Shown: piece after piece, positions 33,606 to 41,657 of the stretch | How the letters are laid out: each line of letters starts with the position of its first letter | How positions within the stretch are numbered: position 1 is the stretch's first letter | Assembly (NCBI RefSeq): GCF_027920745.1 | Contig: NZ_JAQIBB010000013.1 | Coordinates: forward strand, 1-52,809 | DNA: 52,809 nucleotides | Reading direction: 5' to 3' | Source of the DNA: Gallibacterium faecale | GTDB taxonomy: Bacteria; Pseudomonadota; Gammaproteobacteria; Enterobacterales; Pasteurellaceae | The notes under the pieces: model-generated | Database searches by the model: none | Seen by the model: only the letters and a program-made list of their open reading frames with translations | What the model was told of the DNA's origin: nothing | Translations under genes and position numbers: made by a program

Positions 33606-34106
33606 TTACTTCACAACTTGGAATGTTCTATTGAAATAAACTAAACCTTGTCCTTCATGAACATCAATTTTATCTAATGTCACCAAGAAAAGAGAATGTG
33701 TACCTACTTCATGCACAGTCGTAATTTTGCCATGTAAATTAGACAGTGATCCTACTAGCGCTGGTGCATGGCCCGGTTCATGTTTTTCTTTCCATACATC
33801 CATCTTAAAGCGATCTTCCATCGAACTTTCTCGCATTCCCGCAAAATGGCAAGCGAGTTCTTCCTGTTCTGCCGATAATACATTAATACAAACTTGTTTA
33901 TTTTGTTGGAATACAAGGTTCATTTGGCTATTACGATTAACACAAACCAATACCGTAGGAGGCGTATCCGTAATCGAGCAAACCGCAGTTGCAGTAATAC
34001 CACAAGTTCCTGCCTCTCCGTGTGTTGTAATGATATTTACTGCAGCAGCCATTCTCGCCATAGCATTACGGAAATTTTGTTGTTCTGGGGTTAAGGTTTT
34101 CGACAT
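33606..34106 (-). CDS. hpaC: 4-hydroxyphenylacetate 3-monooxygenase, flavin reductase component
   Basis: Small NADH:FAD reductase that supplies FADH2 to HpaB. The 166 residues form a flavin-reductase split-barrel domain (NIITTHGEAGTCGITATAVCSITDTPPTVLVCVNR spread over about residues 24-60; NKQVCINVLSAEQEELACHFAG; GTHSLFLVTLDKIDVHEG; YFNRTF near the end). It is the second gene of hpaBC, 64 bp after the hpaB stop, with a hairpin in the gap. The start follows AGGAG. Confidence 0.93.
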   Translation of the reverse strand: MSKTLTPEQQNFRNAMARMAAAVNIITTHGEAGTCGITATAVCSITDTPPTVLVCVNRNSQMNLVFQQNKQVCINVLSAEQEELACHFAGMRESSMEDRFKMDVWKEKHEPGHAPALVGSLSNLHGKITTVHEVGTHSLFLVTLDKIDVHEGQGLVYFNRTFQVVK

Positions 34107-34134
34107 AAAACACTCCTAGCGTTCAGGATAAAAG

Positions 34135-34162
34135 AAGGTATGCGATCTAAACCGCATACCTT
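34135..34162 (-). other. Intercistronic hairpin (possible attenuator) between hpaB and hpaC
   Basis: A perfect 10-bp stem AAGGTATGCG / CGCATACCTT with an 8-base loop, followed on the minus strand by CTTTTATCC. It could partly terminate transcription or protect the hpaB message, giving more oxygenase than reductase. Confidence 0.6.
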
Positions 34163-34170
34163 GTCTATGA

Positions 34171-35772
34171 TTATTTACAGAATTTATTAAGGTCACCGAG
34201 CATATTAATATCATCTGGGTTAGTCAAGTGCGGAACTTTCCAGCCATTTTCGTCATAATCAGCCAAACATTGATCCACAAGATCAAAGCATTTTTGTAAA
34301 ATGCCATTTGCGGTTGATTGACCAAGCACTTGTAAACGGACCTCTTCTTGGCTACCAGCATAGTTAATTTCATAAAGCTCATGACGACCACCAAATTCGG
34401 TACCAATAGCATCCCATAATAATTTTAGAATCTTAATCCGTTCGCGATATTCAATATTATTTGACCCACGAACATATTTTTCTAAGTATTTATCAATATC
34501 TGGGTTATTAAAATCAAGTTTATGCGATGGTAAATAAATCAATCCACTGGTTACAGTCTGCTCTGCAATTTTCTTCACCGCAAGATAAGCCATTGGTGCC
34601 ATTACCCGATAAGTTTGAATTGCTGGTAAGCTTGGCATACGACAACCGCTTTCCCAAGAGAACGAGTTTCCATACATTGCATCAGTTAATGACCAGAATA
34701 GGTTACGCCATGCTAATACTTCACCCATTTGTGCTGCTACACCACGGAACTCAATAACACCTGTACATTGTAGTGCTTTGTGAATGATACCTGATAAGAA
34801 ATCTAATTTAACTGCTAAACGTGTACATGCTTGCATTGGGAATAATGTTGCAAATCCAGCATATTGAGCCCATTTACGGCAACGTTCAAAATCTTTATAA
34901 ATTAAGATATTTTCTTTTGGAATAAATACCTTATCCAAAACTAGAATTGCATCATTTTCATCAAAACGGCTAGACAGTGGGAAATCATACGGTGAACCAG
35001 TTGCACCTGCGGCTAATTCATAAGAGTGGCGACAAATTAATTTCACTCCTTTTGCATCCATTGGTGCAATAAACATCATCGCAAATTTTTCATCTGAACC
35101 GATAATTTGTGCAGAACCAAAACCGATAAAGTTATAGTGGGTTAATGCAGAGTTTGTAGCCACTACTTTCGCACCACTGACAATAATACCGTCTTCTAAC
35201 TCTTCTTCGACTTTAACATAGACATCTTTTACTTCATCAATTGGTTTATTACGATCAATAGGTGGATTAACAATCGCGTGGTTAAAATAGAGGCAAGATT
35301 CTTGAATACGTTTATACCATTCACGAGCATTATCCGCATAAGGACCATAGAACTCTGCATTAGCACCTAATGATGTACCAAACGCAGCTTTATAATCAGG
35401 TGTTCTACCCATCCAACCATAACTTAGACGAGACCAGGCTGCAATCGCATCACGTTGCTCACGTAAATCTTCAGCCGTTCTTGCGTAACGGAAGAATTTA
35501 TGGGTATAACCGCCATTCCCAGTATCTGTTTCCCAGCATAATTCATCTTTGCTTTTTGGATCATGTAATGCATCATAAAGTCTTGCGATTGATGCCGCTG
35601 CATTTCTAAATGCAGGGTGAGTCGTTACATCTTTAACACGTTCACCATAAATATAAATTTCACGACCGTCACGAAGACTTTCTAAATATTCTTCGCCGGT
35701 AAATGGACGATTTTTTTCTTTACGGCAATCATCAGGTCTTTTATGTTGATAGTAACGATTTTGATCGGTCAT
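34171..35772 (-). CDS. hpaB: 4-hydroxyphenylacetate 3-monooxygenase, oxygenase component
   Basis: FADH2-dependent hydroxylase that converts 4-hydroxyphenylacetate to homoprotocatechuate. The 533 residues have an acyl-CoA-dehydrogenase-like fold. Strong family stretches are GREIYIYGERVKDVTTHPAF, RLSYGWMGRTPDYKAAF, YFNHAIVNPPIDR, SGAKVVATNSALTHYNFIG, GSPYDFPLSSRFDENDAI and FGGRHELYEINYAGSQEE. The start ATG at 35772 has AAGGAG 8 bp upstream; an in-frame GTG at 35781 abuts that site. It is slightly longer than E. coli HpaB (520). It reads away from hpaA, behind a putative HpaA-dependent promoter. Confidence 0.96.
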   Translation of the reverse strand: MTDQNRYYQHKRPDDCRKEKNRPFTGEEYLESLRDGREIYIYGERVKDVTTHPAFRNAAASIARLYDALHDPKSKDELCWETDTGNGGYTHKFFRYARTAEDLREQRDAIAAWSRLSYGWMGRTPDYKAAFGTSLGANAEFYGPYADNAREWYKRIQESCLYFNHAIVNPPIDRNKPIDEVKDVYVKVEEELEDGIIVSGAKVVATNSALTHYNFIGFGSAQIIGSDEKFAMMFIAPMDAKGVKLICRHSYELAAGATGSPYDFPLSSRFDENDAILVLDKVFIPKENILIYKDFERCRKWAQYAGFATLFPMQACTRLAVKLDFLSGIIHKALQCTGVIEFRGVAAQMGEVLAWRNLFWSLTDAMYGNSFSWESGCRMPSLPAIQTYRVMAPMAYLAVKKIAEQTVTSGLIYLPSHKLDFNNPDIDKYLEKYVRGSNNIEYRERIKILKLLWDAIGTEFGGRHELYEINYAGSQEEVRLQVLGQSTANGILQKCFDLVDQCLADYDENGWKVPHLTNPDDINMLGDLNKFCK

Positions 35773-35832
35773 GGCAGTCACTCCTTAATAAAGTTATTTG
35801 GAATTTTTACCCTTATTGGGTAGGTATTAACA

Positions 35833-35892
35833 TTTATAGAGGAGAATTTGTGTTATTAAAATGTAATTTTTAAGTTAAAAAATGTACTTTTC
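35833..35892 (-). promoter_or_regulatory. hpaBC promoter with tandem HpaA-type repeats
   Basis: On the minus strand, GAAAAGTACATTT (35892-35880) is followed 21 bp later by AAAAATTACATTT (35871-35859, 11 of 13 identical), then 20 bp, then TATAAA (35838-35833). Tandem direct repeats two helical turns apart next to the -35 region are typical of AraC-family activators. Confidence 0.75.
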
Positions 35893-35919
35893 TGTTATTT
35901 CTCTGTTTTATAGATAAAA

Positions 35920-35935
35920 TGTGAGTCAGATCTCA
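35920..35935. promoter_or_regulatory. CRP-like site between hpaB and hpaA
   Basis: TGTGAGTCAGATCTCA matches 9 of 10 conserved bases. It lies upstream of the HpaA repeats of hpaBC and upstream of hpaA. E. coli hpa expression is known to need cAMP-CRP, so a role here is plausible. Confidence 0.65.
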
Positions 35936-36038
35936 TTTACTTGGATTGACTAGTTTTTTACCTAAGAAAGAATGATAAAATAAGTATGTTTTATTTGATA
36001 TCTATTGTTAATGTTCAGTAAATTTTGAGGTCTCGTTT

Positions 36039-36968
36039 ATGCGCATTTATGATAAAGAAAGTTTTATTACCCTATTAGACGATGCCAAAAACCAAGCAAT
36101 TAATATTGATATCAACCAAACCTACGGTGCACCAAAGGATGGTTCACAGATTCATTATGAATCCTTCGAGAAATTACGTATCTTTTATGGACAATTTTCA
36201 AAACTTCATTTTCATGATCGTTATTTTCAACTGCATTATTTAACTAAAGGGGCAATTTATTTACAGTTAAGTGAGAATATTTATTCCTTAAAAGCACCTT
36301 GTTTTATTTTAACTTCCCCTTCCGTTCCACATAGTTTTTATACTGAACTCGATACTGTTGGTCATGTATTAACTATTCCACAACAATTTATTTGGGATTT
36401 ATTACGTTCTATTCAGCAAAATAACAATTACTTCCAACCGCTTTGTATCGAATTAGCCGCAGATAGTCCTGAAACTAAAGAGATAGAAAATATTTTGGAT
36501 AAAATTGTTGAGGAGTACGAAGATAGCCGTCCAGAAAAACATACGATGTTACGTCTATATGCCAAAATTTTGTTTATTAATATTGCTCGGTTAAAAGAAA
36601 AGAATTTACAAGCTGCAGAAAAGCTCCCCGTTAAAGGTGGCGATATCGATCTATTCAACCAATTTAACCAATTAATTGAACAAAACTTTAGAAAAAACAA
36701 GGTAATCTCTGAATATTTAACTCATCTCTGCATTAGCGAAAGCCGTCTTAATGTATTATGCAAAAAGTTTTCTGGCCTTTCACCTAAACAAATTATCATC
36801 GAACGCCAGCTACAAGAGGCAAGATATCAATTAATGTTTACCCAAGAATCTATTAGCAAAATTGCTTATGATCTTGGTTTTAGTGACCCTGCTTATTTTT
36901 CTCGTTACTTCCAAGCTCGTGTTGGTGTTTCTCCAAAAAGATTTCGCGATCGAGATCACACATCCTAA
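36039..36968 (+). CDS. hpaA: AraC-family activator HpaA
   Basis: The 309 residues have an N-terminal cupin-like effector domain (about residues 30-120; FSKLHFHDRYFQLHYLTKG, then TSPSVPHSFYTE) and a C-terminal double helix-turn-helix (about 215-305; LTHLCISESRLNVLCKKFSG, ISKIAYDLGFSDPAYFSRYF, GVSPKRFRD). In E. coli HpaA activates hpaBC in response to 4-hydroxyphenylacetate or 3-hydroxyphenylacetate. It lies between hpaBC and the transporter/meta operon, and identical repeats flank it in front of both promoters. Confidence 0.93.
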   Translation: MRIYDKESFITLLDDAKNQAINIDINQTYGAPKDGSQIHYESFEKLRIFYGQFSKLHFHDRYFQLHYLTKGAIYLQLSENIYSLKAPCFILTSPSVPHSFYTELDTVGHVLTIPQQFIWDLLRSIQQNNNYFQPLCIELAADSPETKEIENILDKIVEEYEDSRPEKHTMLRLYAKILFINIARLKEKNLQAAEKLPVKGGDIDLFNQFNQLIEQNFRKNKVISEYLTHLCISESRLNVLCKKFSGLSPKQIIIERQLQEARYQLMFTQESISKIAYDLGFSDPAYFSRYFQARVGVSPKRFRDRDHTS

Positions 36969-36988
36969 AAACTCTTCCCATTGAACAG

Positions 36989-37048
36989 GAAAAGTACATT
37001 TTTTTTCACGAAAAGTACATTTCAAGTTTGTAAAAAATCTATTATAAA
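36989..37048 (+). promoter_or_regulatory. TRAP/meta-operon promoter with tandem HpaA-type repeats
   Basis: Two perfect copies of GAAAAGTACATTT (36989-37001 and 37010-37022) are 21 bp apart, followed by 20 bp and TATAAA (37043-37048). The geometry and sequence match the hpaBC promoter. The predicted leader before the TRAP gene is about 165 nt. Confidence 0.78.
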
Positions 37049-37055
37049 TTTTAAC

Positions 37056-37092
37056 AATCTTAATAATTTTTTAACCAATGAGTATTAAGATT
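37056..37092 (+). repeat. Leader hairpin 1 of the TRAP/meta operon
   Basis: AATCTTAATA (37056-37065) and its exact complement TATTAAGATT (37083-37092), separated by 17 bases. It lies in the predicted untranslated leader. Confidence 0.5.
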
Positions 37093-37119
37093 CTGTTTTG
37101 ACTATTCTGTCTGTTTTCT

Positions 37120-37137
37120 AAATTGTCTTAACAATTT
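37120..37137. repeat. Inverted repeat 2 in the TRAP/meta-operon leader
   Basis: AAATTGT, CTTA, ACAATTT: a perfect 7-bp palindrome about 82 bp before the TRAP start. It is either a second RNA hairpin or a repressor half-site pair; a weak TTGACT (37098-37103) lies 16 bp before it. Confidence 0.5.
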
Positions 37138-37218
37138 TAATAATAACTACTCTGCTTGCTTCTATGGTTTTAGGCAAGTGTTCATGCAATACCTCATATT
37201 TATGATGGAGACCTTACC

Positions 37219-38244
37219 ATGAAAAAAATGACACTACTTGTCCCTGTTTTAGCTTTTTCGGCCATCACAAACGCTTCAGCTGCAGATAAAGTCACGTTAA
37301 AAATCGGACATTTTTTACCGCCACTTTCTACGATTCATCAACATATCCTTACCCCTTGGTGTAGTGATTTAAATAAAGAATCTAAAGGTCGGATTGAATG
37401 TCAACTTTATCCATTAAACCAACTTGGTGGTACTCCAGCACAACTGGTTGACCAAGTTCGTTATGGCGTCGCTGATATTGTCTGGACTGCACCTGGCTAC
37501 TCTGCTGGACGTTTTAAAACCATTGAAGCCTTAGAAACTCCGTTCCTTCTACCTAATTCCCGAGTAGGTAACCAAGTTGCTTGGAAATTCTTTGAAAAAC
37601 ATTCTAAAGATGGTGAATTCAAAGATTTTAAAGTCATCAGTGTACAAACCGACGGTGGGGTCACTTTCCATGCAAATAAACCGCTAGATAATGTAAGCGA
37701 TCTTAAAGGAATGAAACTAAGAACGCCTACTCGTTTAGCTTCTCAAGTAATGAAAGCACTCGGTGGTGAAGCAATTTCAATTCCACCATCACAAGTGGCA
37801 GAAAGTATCTCTAAAGGCGTTGTAGATGGTGCAATGGGTGCATGGGAAGTCGTACCACCATCTAAACTCGATGAAGTTACTAAATATCACGTATTGCCAG
37901 AAAGTGGACAACCATATCCAACTGTAACGGTATTAATGTTGTTAATGAACAAAAATAAATACAACAGTATGCCTGCTGACTTAAAAGCTATCTTTGATAA
38001 ATACAGTGGCCCAGCTATGGTTGAACGTATTACCAAAGCATGGGAACAAGCTGAAAAAGAGGCGATTGATAAAACATTAGCAGGTAAAGGTGTTATCGCA
38101 AAATATGACGCAGCAAAAATCCAACAAATGCAAGAAATGACAAAATCTGTTACTGAACAATGGATTTCTGATGCGAAGAAATCTGTCGTAGATGGCCAAG
38201 CATTAATTGATGACATCAAAAATATGGTTAAAGAACAACAATAA
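37219..38244 (+). CDS. TRAP transporter substrate-binding protein (DctP family), hpa-linked
   Basis: Periplasmic binding protein of a TRAP transporter. The 341 residues open with a signal peptide (KK, hydrophobic 4-15, cleavage after NASA at about 21). The mature part has the DctP fold: VTLKIGHFLPPLSTIH, LYPLNQLGGTPAQLVDQVRYGVADIVW, GMKLRTPTRLASQVMKALGG (with the conserved carboxylate-binding Arg), SISKGVVDGAMGAWEVVPP. From operon context it is likely to bind 4-hydroxyphenylacetate or a related aryl carboxylate; no sequence feature proves this. Such genes are usually expressed above their membrane partners, and a hairpin follows. Confidence 0.9.
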   Translation: MKKMTLLVPVLAFSAITNASAADKVTLKIGHFLPPLSTIHQHILTPWCSDLNKESKGRIECQLYPLNQLGGTPAQLVDQVRYGVADIVWTAPGYSAGRFKTIEALETPFLLPNSRVGNQVAWKFFEKHSKDGEFKDFKVISVQTDGGVTFHANKPLDNVSDLKGMKLRTPTRLASQVMKALGGEAISIPPSQVAESISKGVVDGAMGAWEVVPPSKLDEVTKYHVLPESGQPYPTVTVLMLLMNKNKYNSMPADLKAIFDKYSGPAMVERITKAWEQAEKEAIDKTLAGKGVIAKYDAAKIQQMQEMTKSVTEQWISDAKKSVVDGQALIDDIKNMVKEQQ

Positions 38245-38265
38245 CCATTATTTTCTCAAATTTTA

Positions 38266-38286
38266 GCCCCACCTTTTGCGTGGGGC
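38266..38286 (+). other. Intercistronic hairpin between TRAP dctP and dctQ
   Basis: A 7-bp GC-rich stem GCCCCAC / GTGGGGC with loop CTTTTGC and no T-run, ending right at the AGGAGG of the next gene. It probably stabilises the binding-protein message or tunes translation of the membrane subunits. Confidence 0.65.
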
Positions 38287-38297
38287 AGGAGGATGCA

Positions 38298-38825
38298 ATG
38301 AGTGAAACATTGCCAGTCAACGAAGTACCTACTTTAGTTGATACCCCTGTGGGACGAGTTCTATATCAAATCTCTAAACAATTTGCCTTGTTAGGTGGAT
38401 TTATTTTTCTTGTGCTAATTGTTATTTCACTCTACTCATTAATCGGGCGCAAGTTAGGCTTTGGCGGTGTAGTTGGTGATATTGAGCTGGTTCAAGCAGG
38501 CGGAGCTGTTGCTGGTTCATTATTCTTACCGTTCTGTACCATTATGTATGAACACCTAAAGGTCGATTTCTTCACTATGAAATTACCGCTCAGTATTCAA
38601 AATAAACTTGATGCACTTGCCGATTTAGCATTATGTGGTGTTGCTTTATTGTTGGTATATCGAATGGCAATCCAAAGTGTAGCGTTATATGACTTTGCCG
38701 AAGTCACAGCATTAATGTCTATCCCTGTGTGGATCCCAAATATGCTGATGATTCCTGGATTTTGTTTAATGGCGATTTGCTCACTATATTACTGCGTAGT
38801 TCACGCTACACAAAAAGGAGAATAA
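38298..38825 (+). CDS. TRAP transporter small membrane subunit (DctQ family)
   Basis: A 175-residue four-helix membrane protein. The start is the ATG at 38298 (MSETLPVNEVPTLVD) behind AGGAGG; a GTG at 38280 sits in the upstream hairpin and is unlikely. Helices are about residues 30-52, 62-85, 105-125 and 145-168. The motif TALMSIPVWIPNMLMIPGF matches the DctQ C-terminal signature. It works with the large subunit encoded 3 bp downstream. Confidence 0.9.
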   Translation: MSETLPVNEVPTLVDTPVGRVLYQISKQFALLGGFIFLVLIVISLYSLIGRKLGFGGVVGDIELVQAGGAVAGSLFLPFCTIMYEHLKVDFFTMKLPLSIQNKLDALADLALCGVALLLVYRMAIQSVALYDFAEVTALMSIPVWIPNMLMIPGFCLMAICSLYYCVVHATQKGE

Positions 38826-38828
38826 CCT

Positions 38829-40160
38829 ATGATGAGTGGCGTAGAAATGGGAATTGTAGGATTCCTTATCTTATTAACCTTACTATTAATTCGTATTCAT
38901 ATTGGCATTGCAATGTTCCTAGCCGCCGCAGGCCTTTATCTCTATTTAGGCCAAGGCGATGTGAGTATGTTAATGTTCACGTTAAATGGTTTAGTGTATG
39001 CCCGCTTATCTAACTACGATCTTGCTGTGATTCCATTTTTCATTTTAATGGGACAATTTGCATTAAATGGCGGTATGTCAAAAGCTTTATTTAAAGCAGC
39101 AAGCAGCTTTATTGGACATTGGCGAGGTGGTCTAGCTATGTCAGCGATTGGTAGTTGTGCTGCTTTTGGTGCCATTTGTGGTTCATCTTTAGCTACCGCA
39201 GCAACTATGGGACAAGTCGCCTTACCTGAATTAAAGAAAAGAAAATATTCTGGTGCATTATCTACTGCAACATTAGCTGCTGGTGGAACATTGGGTATCT
39301 TAATTCCCCCATCAGTTCCATTAATCATTTATGCTGTATTAACACAAGAATCAATTGGTAAATTATTCGTTGCTGCAATTATCCCTGGCTTATTAGCTAT
39401 GCTCGGTTATGTTTTAGTGGTAAAAATCCTCGTTACCATTAATCCTGATGCTGGCCCAACATCAGAAAAAATGCCTTTTAAAGAAGCTTTAAAAAGCCAA
39501 TTTCAGGTCATTCCAATTTTTATTGTGTTCTTAATTGTGATTATCAGTATTTATGCTGGTTGGGCAAATCCAACAGAATCTGCCTCTATTGGTGCAGCTG
39601 CTTGTGGTGTGATTGCTTGGCTAAATGGCGGTTTAACATGGCGAGGCGTACTCGATAGTATTTTAGGGACAGCAACCACTACCGCAATGATTTTTATGGT
39701 ACTGATTGGTGCTGACTTATTAAACTCAGGTCTAGCTATTACACAAATGCCTAATCAATTAGCAGCTTGGGTAGTAGAACAACAATTTCCACCATTATTA
39801 GTTCTATTCACAATCTTACTCATTTATCTCTTTTTAGGCTGTGTTATGGATTCTCTGGCCATGATCCTCCTCACTATTCCTATCTTTTATCCAATTATTA
39901 TGGGATTAGATTTTTGGGGATTAGCCGCTCAAGATAAATCAATTTGGTTCGGAATTTTGGCCTTAATGGTTGTAGAAATTGGTTTGGTTACACCACCAGT
40001 TGGAATGAATCTCTTTATTATCAATAAAATCGATGGTGAAACCTCTTTAGGACAAACATCAAAGTGGATCGTGGCATTTCTCTTCTCTGATTTTGCACGT
40101 ATCGCATTAGTCACTTTTGTACCAATTTTAGCGTACGGACTTGTTCACCTATTTGAATAG
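38829..40160 (+). CDS. TRAP transporter large membrane subunit (DctM family)
   Basis: A 443-residue membrane protein of about a dozen helices that forms the Na+-driven transport core. Family features are PFFILMGQFALNGGMSKALF (about residue 70), GAICGSSLATAATMGQVALPELKK, GTLGILIPPSVPLIIYAVLT (hairpin motif) and the C-terminal LGCVMDSLAMILLTIPIFYP and GLVTPPVGMNLFI. ATG 38829 lies 8 bp after AAGGAG. hpaG1 follows 11 bp later, which ties transporter and pathway to one transcript. Confidence 0.93.
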   Translation: MMSGVEMGIVGFLILLTLLLIRIHIGIAMFLAAAGLYLYLGQGDVSMLMFTLNGLVYARLSNYDLAVIPFFILMGQFALNGGMSKALFKAASSFIGHWRGGLAMSAIGSCAAFGAICGSSLATAATMGQVALPELKKRKYSGALSTATLAAGGTLGILIPPSVPLIIYAVLTQESIGKLFVAAIIPGLLAMLGYVLVVKILVTINPDAGPTSEKMPFKEALKSQFQVIPIFIVFLIVIISIYAGWANPTESASIGAAACGVIAWLNGGLTWRGVLDSILGTATTTAMIFMVLIGADLLNSGLAITQMPNQLAAWVVEQQFPPLLVLFTILLIYLFLGCVMDSLAMILLTIPIFYPIIMGLDFWGLAAQDKSIWFGILALMVVEIGLVTPPVGMNLFIINKIDGETSLGQTSKWIVAFLFSDFARIALVTFVPILAYGLVHLFE

Positions 40161-40171
40161 AAGGTATTTTT

Positions 40172-40858
40172 ATGACTCAAACATCATTAGCCAAACAAGT
40201 GGTTGAAACCTGCACTACCGCCACACCATCCGTGTTTGCGATTGCATTAAATAGCCGTGAACAATTAGCACGACTAGATGAAAAATTTAACCAAGCACCT
40301 TATCAAGCACCGCCAAAAACACCGGTAATCTTCTTACAACCACCTAGTACATTAAACATCAATGGTGGTGCAGTAGTATTGCCAGAAGGACAAGCTGAAT
40401 TACGCATTGAACCTCATCTTGGTGTGGTATTTGCCGATACAACCTCGAGAATCAATCAAGCAGAAGCGTTCAACCATATTCGTGGATTTGTGCCTGTTAA
40501 TCTCTTTTCACTCCCTAGTGATGATTACTATCGCCCTGATATTACAGGTCGTTGTCGTGATGGGTTCTGTTCTATTGGTCAAGAGATCAACCAATCTGCC
40601 GTTACTGATCCAGATAACATCAGCGTCAGTATCAGTGTAAATGGTCAATTTAAGAAAAAAAGTGAGGGAAATATTATGTTACGTAGCATCTCAGAATTAA
40701 TCGCTTTCCTTAGCCAATTTATGACTTTTAGATGCGGTGACATTTTATTAGTTGGTACTGATGATTGTCCAATTATTGTGACTAAAAATAGCTGTGTAGA
40801 AACGACTTTTGAACAGCTTGGTACTGTGACTAACACCGTTATCGAGTCAGCTAAATAA
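40172..40858 (+). CDS. hpaG1: HpaG1: N-terminal-half homologue of the HpaG isomerase/decarboxylase
   Basis: Fumarylacetoacetate-hydrolase-fold protein of 228 residues, matching the N-terminal half of E. coli HpaG (FAIALNSREQL, PYQAPPKTPVIF, SLPSDDYYRPDITGRCRDGFCSIG). Like that half, it lacks the full acidic metal triad: the ExE position is degenerate (RIEPHLGVV). In the bifunctional enzyme the two halves together decarboxylate 5-oxopent-3-ene-1,2,5-tricarboxylate and isomerise the product. Here the halves are separate genes, as in some other bacteria. hpaG2 follows 10 bp later. Confidence 0.88.
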   Translation: MTQTSLAKQVVETCTTATPSVFAIALNSREQLARLDEKFNQAPYQAPPKTPVIFLQPPSTLNINGGAVVLPEGQAELRIEPHLGVVFADTTSRINQAEAFNHIRGFVPVNLFSLPSDDYYRPDITGRCRDGFCSIGQEINQSAVTDPDNISVSISVNGQFKKKSEGNIMLRSISELIAFLSQFMTFRCGDILLVGTDDCPIIVTKNSCVETTFEQLGTVTNTVIESAK

Positions 40859-40868
40859 GGAGAACACT

Positions 40869-41657
40869 ATGGCGAAATATGCTCGTGTTTTATATCGTAA
40901 TCAAGTCCATGTAGTCACCGTACTCGATGACAATACATTGCTATTAGCCAATCAACAAACTATTCCTGCTGCCGCAGTGCAATGGCTGCCTCCATCAACA
41001 GGAACAATGTATGCACTTGGTTTAAATTATGCAGATCACGCTTCTGAATTGGCATTCAAAGCACCAACAACACCATTAGTATTTATCAAAGCACCCAATA
41101 CTTATACTGGCCACAAACAAGTGACTTGGCGCCCAGATAATGTTGAATATATGCATTATGAATGTGAATTAGTCGCTGTTATTGGAAAAGTTGCTAAAGA
41201 TATTAAAAGAGAACAGGCAATGGCATACATTGCTGGATATACCCTTTGTAACGATTATGCCATTCGTGATTATCTAGAAAATTATTACCGTCCTAATCTT
41301 AGAGTCAAAAATCGTGATGCAACAACACCACTCGGCCCATGGATTGTGGATCGAGATGATATTGCCGATCCAATGAATTTAACCTTAAAAACGTGGATTA
41401 ATGGTGAGCTAAAACAACAAGGTACCACCAAAGATATGATTTTTGATATTCCATTTTTAGTTGAGTACCTCTCGCATAGAGTGACATTGCAACCCGGTGA
41501 CATGATTGCGACAGGCACACCGAAAGGGTTAGCTGATGTGAAACCAGGTGATGTTGTTGATGTTGAAATCGAACAGGTTGGCAAGCTAACAAATTATCTT
41601 GTAAGTGAACGTGCTTTTTTAATCGATAAACAGTTTTTAGAGAGGATCATACTATGA
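40869..41657 (+). CDS. hpaG2: HpaG2: C-terminal-half homologue of the HpaG isomerase/decarboxylase
   Basis: A 262-residue FAH-fold protein that keeps the metal site: MHYECELVAVIGK (ExE, about residue 95) and the Asp in LCNDYAIRDYLENYYRPNLRVK. MYALGLNYADHASELAFK and PGDMIATGTPKGLADVKPGD match E. coli HpaG closely. It probably assembles with HpaG1. Its stop overlaps the hpaE start (ATGA), so they are translationally coupled. Confidence 0.92.
   Translation: MAKYARVLYRNQVHVVTVLDDNTLLLANQQTIPAAAVQWLPPSTGTMYALGLNYADHASELAFKAPTTPLVFIKAPNTYTGHKQVTWRPDNVEYMHYECELVAVIGKVAKDIKREQAMAYIAGYTLCNDYAIRDYLENYYRPNLRVKNRDATTPLGPWIVDRDDIADPMNLTLKTWINGELKQQGTTKDMIFDIPFLVEYLSHRVTLQPGDMIATGTPKGLADVKPGDVVDVEIEQVGKLTNYLVSERAFLIDKQFLERIIL

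Noticed and set aside
33727..34119. 130-codon open frame antisense to hpaC
   Set aside because: hpaC is a well-supported gene on the other strand; the antisense frame has no ribosome site or family features.
34171..35781. GTG at 35781 as the hpaB start
   Set aside because: It directly abuts AAGGAG, too close for initiation; ATG 35772 has normal 8-bp spacing.
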